Shown in pieces: positions 47,707-56,886 of a stretch of DNA of 56,886 bases. Below the pieces are notes generated by a model. It was not told the DNA's origin, searched no databases, and saw only the letters and a list, made by a program, of their open reading frames with translations. The stretch's first letter is position 1, and every line of letters starts with the position of its first letter. This DNA comes from Streptomyces harenosi (GTDB lineage: Bacteria > Actinomycetota > Actinomycetes > Streptomycetales > Streptomycetaceae), in the NCBI RefSeq assembly GCF_011008945.1, contig NZ_WYCT01000006.1, forward strand, positions 1-56,886, in the 5' to 3' direction. Position numbers and translations under genes: made by a program.

Positions 47707-50378
47707 TGGAGTCGGCTGAGATCCGCCGTCGCTGGCTGAGCTTCTTCGAGGAGCGCGGGCACACCGTCGTCCCTTCGGCGTCGCTCATCGCGGACGACCC
47801 GACTCTGCTCCTGGTCCCGGCCGGCATGGTGCCCTTCAAGCCCTACTTCCTGGGTGAGGTCAAGCCGCCGTTCAGCCGCGCCACCAGCGTGCAGAAGTGC
47901 GTGCGCACGCCGGACATCGAAGAGGTCGGCAAGACCACCCGGCACGGCACGTTCTTCCAGATGTGCGGCAACTTCTCCTTCGGCGACTACTTCAAGGAAG
48001 GCGCCATCAAGCTCGCCTGGGAGCTGCTGACCAGCCCCCAGGACAAGGGCGGTTACGGCCTCGACCCCGAGCGTCTGTGGATCACGGTCTACCAGGACGA
48101 CGACGAGGCCGAGCAGATCTGGCGCGACGTCGTCGGCGTCCCCGCCGAGCGCATCCAGCGCCTGGGCAAGAAGGACAACTTCTGGTCCATGGGCGTCCCC
48201 GGGCCCTGCGGCCCCTGTTCCGAGATCAACTACGACCGCGGCCCCGAGTTCGGCGCCGAGGGCGGCCCCGCCGTCAACGACGAGCGGTACGTGGAGATCT
48301 GGAACCTGGTCTTCATGCAGTACGAGCGCGGCGAGGGCACCGGCAAGGAGGACTTCCCGATCCTCGGTGACCTGCCCGCCAAGAACATCGACACCGGGCT
48401 CGGCCTGGAGCGGCTCGCCATGATTCTGCAGGGCGTGCAGAACATGTACGAGATCGACACCTCCATGGCCGTCATCAGGAAGGCCACCGAGCTGACCGGC
48501 GTCGAGTACGGCGCCGCCGCCTCCTCGGACGTCTCCCTGCGCGTGGTCACCGACCACATGCGCACCGCCACCATGCTCATCGGCGACGGCGTGACCCCGG
48601 GCAACGAGGGCCGCGGCTACGTGCTGCGCCGCATCATGCGCCGCGCCATCCGCAACATGCGCCTGCTCGGCGCCACCGGCCCGGTCGTCAAGGACCTGAT
48701 CGACGTCGTGATCGGCATGATGGGGCAGCAGTACCCCGAGCTGATCACCGACCGGGAGCGCATCGAGAAGGTCGCCCTCGCCGAGGAGAACGCCTTCCTC
48801 AAGACGCTGAAGGCCGGCACCAACATCCTCGACACGGCCGTGTCCGAGACCAAGGCCGCCGGCGGCACGGTCCTCTCCGGCGACAAGGCGTTCCTGCTCC
48901 ACGACACCTGGGGCTTCCCCATCGACCTCACCCTGGAGATGGCCGCCGAGCAGGGGCTGTCCGTGGACGAGGACGGCTTCCGCCGCCTGATGAAGGAGCA
49001 GCGGGAGCGCGCCAAGGCCGACGCCCAGGCCAAGAAGACCGGCCACGCCGATCTCGGCGCCTACCGCGAGATCGCCGACCGCGCCGGTGCCACCGACTTC
49101 ATCGGGTACACCCACACCGAGGGCGAGTCCACGATCGTCGGCATCCTCGTCGACGGTGTGTCGTCCCCCGCCGCCACCGAGGGCGACGAGGTCGAGATCG
49201 TCCTCGACCGCACGCCGTTCTACGCCGAGGGCGGCGGCCAGATCGGCGACACCGGCCGGATCAAGACCGACTCCGGTGCCGTCATCGAGATCCGCGACTG
49301 CCAGAAGCCGGTCCCGGGCGTCTACGTCCACAAGGGTGTCGTCCAGGTCGGCGAGGTCACCGTCGGCGCCAAGGGCCACGCCTCGATCGACGCCCGCCGC
49401 CGTACGGCGATCGCCCGCGCCCACTCGGCCACCCACCTCACCCACCAGGCGCTGCGCGACGCCCTCGGCCCGACGGCCGCCCAGGCCGGTTCGGAGAACC
49501 AGCCCGGCCGCTTCCGCTTCGACTTCGGCTCCCCGTCCGCCGTGCCCACGGCGGTGCTGAACGACGTCGAGCAGAAGATCAACGAGGTGCTCGCCCGCGA
49601 CCTCGACGTGCGCGCCGACATCATGAGCATCGACGAGGCCAAGAAGCAGGGCGCCATCGCCGAGTTCGGCGAGAAGTACGGCGAGCGGGTCCGCGTCGTG
49701 ACCATCGGCGACTTCTCCAAGGAGCTGTGCGGCGGCACGCACGTGCACAACACCGCCCAGCTCGGCCTGGTGAAGCTGCTCGGCGAGTCCTCCATCGGCT
49801 CCGGTGTGCGCCGTATCGAGGCCCTCGTCGGCGTGGACGCCTACAGCTTCCTCGCCCGTGAGCACACGGTCGTCAACCAGCTCACCGAGCTGCTCAAGGG
49901 CCGCCCGGAGGAGCTCCCGGAGAAGGTCTCCGCCATGCTCGGCAAGTTGAAGGACGCCGAGAAGGAGATCGAGAAGTTCCGGGCCGAGAAGGTCCTCCAG
50001 GCCGCCGCCGGTCTCGCCGAGTCGGCCAAGGACGTCCGCGGTGTCGCGCTGGTCACCGGCCGGGTCCCGGACGGCACCACCGCCGACGACCTGCGCAAGC
50101 TGGTCCTGGACGTGCGCGGGCGCATCCAGGGCGGGCGGGCCGCGGTCGTGGCCCTGTTCACCACGGTGGGCGGCAAGCCGCTGACGGTCATCGCCACCAA
50201 CGAGGCCGCCCGTGAGCGCGGCCTGAAGGCCGGCGACCTGGTCCGCGCGGCCGCCAAGACCCTCGGCGGCGGCGGTGGCGGCAAGCCGGACGTCGCCCAG
50301 GGCGGCGGCCAGAACCCCGCCGCCATCGGCGAGGCCGTCGACGCCGTCGAGCGGCTCGTCGCCGAGACGGCGAAGTAG
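47706..50378 (+). CDS. alaS: Alanyl-tRNA synthetase
   Basis: The 890-aa class II synthetase has catalytic-core sequences [19 protein letters not shown] and [14 protein letters not shown]. The editing domain carries zinc ligands HSATHLTHQ and CGGTH. The C-Ala domain with a glycine-rich segment ([15 protein letters not shown]) binds tRNA. ATG 47706 overlaps the preceding stop. No T-box is visible. Confidence 0.98.
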   Translation: MESAEIRRRWLSFFEERGHTVVPSASLIADDPTLLLVPAGMVPFKPYFLGEVKPPFSRATSVQKCVRTPDIEEVGKTTRHGTFFQMCGNFSFGDYFKEGAIKLAWELLTSPQDKGGYGLDPERLWITVYQDDDEAEQIWRDVVGVPAERIQRLGKKDNFWSMGVPGPCGPCSEINYDRGPEFGAEGGPAVNDERYVEIWNLVFMQYERGEGTGKEDFPILGDLPAKNIDTGLGLERLAMILQGVQNMYEIDTSMAVIRKATELTGVEYGAAASSDVSLRVVTDHMRTATMLIGDGVTPGNEGRGYVLRRIMRRAIRNMRLLGATGPVVKDLIDVVIGMMGQQYPELITDRERIEKVALAEENAFLKTLKAGTNILDTAVSETKAAGGTVLSGDKAFLLHDTWGFPIDLTLEMAAEQGLSVDEDGFRRLMKEQRERAKADAQAKKTGHADLGAYREIADRAGATDFIGYTHTEGESTIVGILVDGVSSPAATEGDEVEIVLDRTPFYAEGGGQIGDTGRIKTDSGAVIEIRDCQKPVPGVYVHKGVVQVGEVTVGAKGHASIDARRRTAIARAHSATHLTHQALRDALGPTAAQAGSENQPGRFRFDFGSPSAVPTAVLNDVEQKINEVLARDLDVRADIMSIDEAKKQGAIAEFGEKYGERVRVVTIGDFSKELCGGTHVHNTAQLGLVKLLGESSIGSGVRRIEALVGVDAYSFLAREHTVVNQLTELLKGRPEELPEKVSAMLGKLKDAEKEIEKFRAEKVLQAAAGLAESAKDVRGVALVTGRVPDGTTADDLRKLVLDVRGRIQGGRAAVVALFTTVGGKPLTVIATNEAARERGLKAGDLVRAAAKTLGGGGGGKPDVAQGGGQNPAAIGEAVDAVERLVAETAK

Positions 50379-50388
50379 GGGCGGGACG

Positions 50389-50853
50389 ATGCGCCGCGGC
50401 CGACGCCTCGCCATCGACGTCGGGGACGCCCGGATCGGGGTCGCCTCGTGCGACCCCGACGGGATCCTCGCCACCCCGGTGGAGACCGTCCCCGGACGGG
50501 ACGTCCCGGCGGCCCACCGCCGCCTGAAGCAGCTCGTCGAGGAGTACGAGCCGATCGAGGTCGTCGTCGGCCTCCCTCGCTCCCTCAAGGGGGGCGAGGG
50601 CCCGGCCGCGGTCAAGGTCCGCGGCTTCGCCGGGGAGCTGGCCCGCGTGATCGCACCGGTCGGCGTCCGGCTCGTCGACGAGCGGATGACGACGGTCACC
50701 GCCGGTCAGGGGCTGCGCGCCTCGGGCGTGAAGTCGAAGAAGGGGCGCTCCCTGATCGACCAGGCCGCCGCCGTGATCATCCTGCAGCAGGCGCTCGAAT
50801 CCGAACGGGTGTCAGGCGAAGCACCCGGTGAGGGCGTCGAGGCGGTCACCTGA
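50389..50853 (+). CDS. ruvX: Holliday junction resolvase-like RuvX/YqgF
   Basis: The 154-aa RNase H-fold protein has LAIDVGDARIGVASCDPDG, VVGLPRSLKGGEG and RLVDERMTTVTAGQ; D10, the Glu of DER and a late Asp form the metal site. YqgF proteins process 16S rRNA precursors and may also resolve junctions. It is ten nt after alaS. Confidence 0.95.
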   Translation: MRRGRRLAIDVGDARIGVASCDPDGILATPVETVPGRDVPAAHRRLKQLVEEYEPIEVVVGLPRSLKGGEGPAAVKVRGFAGELARVIAPVGVRLVDERMTTVTAGQGLRASGVKSKKGRSLIDQAAAVIILQQALESERVSGEAPGEGVEAVT

Positions 50854-50879
50854 TCGCGATACGGTAACGTTCCGCGCGA

Positions 50880-50906
50880 TGCGGCGGCATTCGAACAGCC
50901 GCCGCA
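50880..50906 (+). terminator. Hairpin between ruvX and mltG
   Basis: Perfect 9-bp arms TGCGGCGGC (50880-50888) and GCCGCCGCA (50898-50906) enclose a 9-nt loop, 27 nt past the ruvX stop. It may be a partial terminator or a leader hairpin of mltG. Confidence 0.45.
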
Positions 50907-50976
50907 CAGCAAGAAGCGGAACGGAGCCGGCCCCACCAGCCGCGCGCTCCGGCCGCCTCGCGGCTCTAGGGGATCG

Positions 50977-52791
50977 ATGACTGAGTATGGCCGGGGCCAA
51001 GGCTCCGAACCGTGGCATCCGGAGGACCCGTTGTACGGGGACGGCGGATGGGGAGGACAGCAGGCCCAGCAGGACCCGCAGTCCCCTTACGGCGGTCAGC
51101 CACAGCACTATCCGGAGCAGTCGTCCCAGCCTCAGTACGGTGACTGGGGCGACGGCGGGCAGTCCGCGTACGGCCAGGACCAGCAGTACCAGCAGTACGG
51201 CCGGGAGCACGGGCAGCCCGGGCACCACCCCGAGCAGCCGTACGGCCAGTCCTACGAGCAGCAGCAGTACCCGGCCGACGGGGAGCAGTACCCGCAGCAG
51301 CAGTACCCGGCCGGCGAAGAGCACCCGCAGCAGCATCAGCAGTACCCGGCCCACGAACAGGACCCGCAGCAGCATCAGCAGTACGCGGCCGGGGAACAGC
51401 GGCAGGACGGCGGGGAGTGGGACACCGGCGGGCACCCGCAGGCGCCCTACGCCGTCGACCCGTCGGACCCGTACGCCGCGCAGGCCGCGGCCGGCTACGG
51501 CGCCGGGCAGCACGACCTCTACGGCACGCCGGACGCCTACCCGCCGCCGGAGCCGCCCGGCCGCCGCGGTGAGCCGAGGCCGCCGCAGACCGACTGGGAC
51601 CCGGGTCCCGATCAGGGAGAGAGCGCCTTCTTCGCCGGTGGGGGCGAGGACGGCACGGCCGACGGGGGCCGCGGGCGCGGCGACCGGCGCGGCCGGGGCG
51701 GCAAGGACCGCAAGCGACGCAACGGCCTGGCCTGCCTGGTGGTCGTGGTGGTGCTCGGCGGCGCTGTCGGCGGCGTCGGATATTTCGGATACCAGTTCTA
51801 TCAGAACCGCTTCGGTGAGGCGCCGGACTACGCCGGGGACGGCACGGACCAGACGGTGACCGTCCACGTGCCCAAGGGCGCGGGCGGCTTCGAGATCGGC
51901 CGGCTGCTGAAGGACGCCGGGGTCGTCAAGAGCGTCGACGCGTTCGTCGCCGCCCAGCAGCAGAACTCCGGGGGCAAGAACATCCAGGCGGGCGCGTACC
52001 TGCTGAAGAAGCGGATGTCCGCCCAGAGCGCCGTCGCGATGATGCTCGACCCCAAGAGCCAGAACAACGTGATGGTCACGCCGGGGCAGCGCAACATCCA
52101 GGTCTACAAGGCCATCGACGCCAAGCTCGGACTGTCCGCCGGCACCACCCGGAAGGTCGCCGAGGAGAAGTACGAGAGCCTCGGCCTGCCCAGCTGGGCC
52201 AACGACGGCGGCGACATCAAGGACCCGCTGGAGGGCTTCCTCTACCCGGGCACCTATCCCGCCGCCAAGGGCATGAAGCCCGAGACGGTCCTGAAGGAGA
52301 TGGTCGCCCAGGCCACCGCCAAGTACAACGCCTACGATCTCGACGCGAAGGCCGAGGCGCTGAACCTGGACAACGCGCTGGAGCTCGTCACGGTCGCCAG
52401 CCTCGTCCAGGCCGAGGGCAAGACCGACGACGACTTCCGCAAGATGGCCGAGGTGGTCTACAACCGCCTCAAGCCGACGAACACGGAGACCAACCAGCTG
52501 CTCCAGTTCGACTCGACGTTCAACTACCTGAAGAACGAGAGCAACATCCACATCGGCGAGACCGAGATCAACAGCAACAAGGACCCGTACAACACGTACA
52601 CCAACAAGGGCCTGCCGCCCGGTCCCATCGGCAACCCCGGTGAGGACGCGCTGAAGGCGGCGCTGAACCCGACGTCCGACGGCTGGATCTACTTCGTGGC
52701 GACCGACGGGGTGAGCAAGACGGAGTTCGCCAGGACGTACGCCGAATTCGAGAAGCTCAGGGACAAGTTCAATGAAAACGCCGGCAACTGA
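50977..52791 (+). CDS. mltG: Endolytic murein transglycosylase MltG
   Basis: The 604-aa product has a 245-residue cytoplasmic N-terminus very rich in Gln, Tyr, Pro and Gly. One membrane helix (about 249-268) and the extracellular YceG domain follow. The catalytic glutamate is E480 in LVQAEGKTDDDFRK; QLLQFDSTFNYL and YNTYTNKGLPPGPIGNPG are hallmark motifs. It cuts nascent glycan strands and is thought to set their length. The stop overlaps aroE by 20 bp. Confidence 0.96.
   Translation: MTEYGRGQGSEPWHPEDPLYGDGGWGGQQAQQDPQSPYGGQPQHYPEQSSQPQYGDWGDGGQSAYGQDQQYQQYGREHGQPGHHPEQPYGQSYEQQQYPADGEQYPQQQYPAGEEHPQQHQQYPAHEQDPQQHQQYAAGEQRQDGGEWDTGGHPQAPYAVDPSDPYAAQAAAGYGAGQHDLYGTPDAYPPPEPPGRRGEPRPPQTDWDPGPDQGESAFFAGGGEDGTADGGRGRGDRRGRGGKDRKRRNGLACLVVVVVLGGAVGGVGYFGYQFYQNRFGEAPDYAGDGTDQTVTVHVPKGAGGFEIGRLLKDAGVVKSVDAFVAAQQQNSGGKNIQAGAYLLKKRMSAQSAVAMMLDPKSQNNVMVTPGQRNIQVYKAIDAKLGLSAGTTRKVAEEKYESLGLPSWANDGGDIKDPLEGFLYPGTYPAAKGMKPETVLKEMVAQATAKYNAYDLDAKAEALNLDNALELVTVASLVQAEGKTDDDFRKMAEVVYNRLKPTNTETNQLLQFDSTFNYLKNESNIHIGETEINSNKDPYNTYTNKGLPPGPIGNPGEDALKAALNPTSDGWIYFVATDGVSKTEFARTYAEFEKLRDKFNENAGN
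51316..51393 (+). repeat. 39-bp coding tandem repeat in mltG
   Basis: Two adjacent 39-bp units encode EEHPQQHQQYPAH and EQDPQQHQQYAAG. Looser QYP-containing units precede them. The CAG-rich DNA could vary in copy number between strains. Confidence 0.8.
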
Positions 52792-53611
52792 CGGCCGCCG
52801 GGCCGCCGTGCTGGGCTCGCCCATCGCCCACTCCCTCTCCCCGGTGCTGCACCGCGCCGCCTACGGGGAGCTGGGGCTGACCGGCTGGAGGTACGACCGC
52901 TTCGAGGTCGAGGAGGCCGGGCTGCCCGGCTTCCTCGACGGGCTCGGCCCCGAGTGGGCGGGACTGTCGCTGACCATGCCGCTGAAGCGGGCCGTCATCC
53001 CGCTGCTCGACGAGATCAGCCCGACGGCCGCCTCCGTGGAGGCGGTCAACACGGTCGTCCTCACCGGGGACGGCCGCCGCGTCGGCGACAACACCGACAT
53101 CCCCGGCATGGTCGCGGCGCTGCGCGAGCGCGGCATCGAGCAGGTCGGCTCGGCGGCGATCCTCGGCGCCGGGGCCACCGCCTCCTCGGCCCTGGCCGCC
53201 CTGGCCCTCATCTGCACCGGAGAGGTCGTCGCCTACGTCCGCAGCGGGCACCGCGCCGCGCAGATGCGGCAGTGGGGCGAGCGGCTGGGCGTGGCGGTCC
53301 GCACCGCCGACTGGGCGGACGCGGCCCAGGCGCTGCGCGCGCCGCTGGTCGTGGCCACCACCCCGGCCGGCACCACCGACGCCCTCGCCGCCGAGGTGCC
53401 GGAGATGCCCGCCACCCTGTTCGACGTGCTCTACGAGCCGTGGCCGACCGCGCTCGCCGCCCGCTGGTCCGCCCACGGCGGGGCCGTCGTCGGCGGTCTC
53501 GACCTGCTGGTGCACCAGGCGGTGCTCCAGGTGGAGCAGATGACGGGCCGCTCCCCGGCCCCGCTCGACGCCATGCGCAAGGCGGGCGAGCACGCCCTGG
53601 CCGCCCGCTAG
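52772..53611 (+). CDS. aroE: Shikimate dehydrogenase
   Basis: The 279-aa enzyme reduces 3-dehydroshikimate. It has the substrate serines in GSPIAHSLSP, the catalytic lysine in LTMPLKRAVI and the aspartate in GDNTDIPG. The Rossmann loop is ILGAGATASS; the residues after it (VRSGHR) suggest NADP use. ATG 52772 lies within the end of mltG. Confidence 0.95.
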   Translation: MKTPATDGRRAAVLGSPIAHSLSPVLHRAAYGELGLTGWRYDRFEVEEAGLPGFLDGLGPEWAGLSLTMPLKRAVIPLLDEISPTAASVEAVNTVVLTGDGRRVGDNTDIPGMVAALRERGIEQVGSAAILGAGATASSALAALALICTGEVVAYVRSGHRAAQMRQWGERLGVAVRTADWADAAQALRAPLVVATTPAGTTDALAAEVPEMPATLFDVLYEPWPTALAARWSAHGGAVVGGLDLLVHQAVLQVEQMTGRSPAPLDAMRKAGEHALAAR

Positions 53612-53809
53612 GGCCCTCCGGCCACCCCGGTACGCCGCCCCCGCCGCCCGGCCGCCGTCCGTCTGATGGACCGGCGGGCCGGAGCGGCAGGCGGACGTGG
53701 GAGGATCGGAGGTGGCGGACCGGGACCCGCGCGCCTGGTCGCGCCGTCGCCGTACGCGAGGACACGCGTACGCAGGGCAGTACCAGGGCGCGAGCACTGA
53801 GGAGCACCG

Positions 53810-56594
<2,785 letters not shown>

Positions 56595-56649
56595 GCCCGG
56601 CGGGGCCGGCGCCCCGCGCCCGGTCCGCCTTCCACAGCGGGCACGCCGA

Positions 56650-56689
56650 ACCGCCCCCGGCCGTTCACCAAACGGCGGCCGGGGGCGGT
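56650..56689 (+). terminator. aroB terminator
   Basis: A 13-bp stem (56650-56662 with 56677-56689, left arm ACCGCCCCCGGCC) has an inner GTT/AAC pairing around CACCA. It is followed by ACCGTTCC and starts 56 nt past aroB. Confidence 0.85.
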
Positions 56690-56784
56690 ACCGTTCCGGA
56701 CGGAGGTACCCGAACGGCCCGCAGGGGGCGGCGCGGGTCCCCGCTGTCAGCGCCCATCGCCTGTACGAGACGGAGTGGCACCGG

Positions 56785-56886
56785 ATGCAGCACGCAGTGG
56801 GTTCTCCGCTGCCGCCGCCCCACCAGCCGGGGCACGGACCGGCCCCCGGCTGGTCCCCGGCCGCGCATCACCCGGCACCCCACCCG
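56785..56886 (+). CDS. Start of an unidentified Pro/His-rich protein, cut by the window edge
   Basis: From ATG 56785 the frame stays open to the end of the window (34 codons) and reads MQHAVGSPLPPPHQPGHG, with further Pro, His and Ala after it. A low-complexity N-terminus of this sort is common before a folded domain in Streptomyces. There is no strong ribosome-binding site (CGGAGTGGCACCGG precedes). The identity cannot be judged from this piece. Confidence 0.5.
   Translation, partial: MQHAVGSPLPPPHQPGHGPAPGWSPAAHHPAPHP

Noticed and set aside
46353..50699. Open minus-strand frame of over 1,400 codons opposite alaS and ruvX
   Set aside because: It runs antisense through strongly conserved genes and switches to nonsense outside them; typical antisense open frame in high-GC DNA.

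Overview
The window is a GC-rich stretch of Streptomyces chromosome. Nearly every third codon position is G or C, GTG starts are common, TTG starts occur at relA and aroC, and the developmental gene ssgB is present. Gene order from ssgB through thrS, pdxST, ruvCAB, secDF, relA, hisS, rpsD and alaS to aroCKB agrees, from memory, with the conserved core-chromosome block of S. coelicolor read in reverse. I see no transposase, integrase, rRNA, CRISPR array or origin.

Left part (1-4684): a DsbA-like thiol protein, two small membrane proteins, a CGNR zinc-finger regulator, ssgB and a TIGR02611 membrane protein. An 850-bp gene-free stretch with three sets of short repeats follows. One small membrane protein sits behind a cluster of three GACAC sequences, the core recognised by WhiA. 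The TIGR02611 gene has its start codon inside a perfect hairpin.

Accessory part (4685-12544): two nearly identical tRNA-Val(CAC) genes, 7.8 kb apart, bracket a sugar-uptake and polysaccharide locus. It encodes a Tat lipoprotein binding protein, two permeases, a YesL/DUF624 membrane protein and a large Tat-exported YetA/PL26-type lyase, followed by a SRPBCC protein. There is no ATPase, so a shared one such as MsiK is expected. The layout recalls Bacillus yesL-yesOPQ-yetA, which points to rhamnogalacturonan-like substrates. Two LacI-type palindromes lie at the predicted transcription start.

Middle part (12659-29767): an exonuclease-like protein that has lost its catalytic residues, a frameshifted gene remnant, thrS, a HIT protein, an uncharacterised membrane protein and an EF-G2-like GTPase. 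These are followed by a phosphatidylinositol mannoside operon (pgsA-patA-pimA), pdxS-pdxT, a YebC protein and the Holliday-junction genes ruvC-ruvA-ruvB.

Right part (29974-56886): yajC-secD-secF-apt-relA, a DUF349 protein, a cyclophilin, an MBL hydrolase with hisS, a VKOR protein, rarA and rpsD with a long structured leader. Next come an NB-ARC/TPR ATPase and a long co-directional run: DUF948, DUF6167, alaS, ruvX, mltG, aroE, aroC, aroK and aroB. These supply translation, protein export, stringent response, recombination repair, cell-wall growth and the shikimate pathway. The final gene is cut by the window edge.
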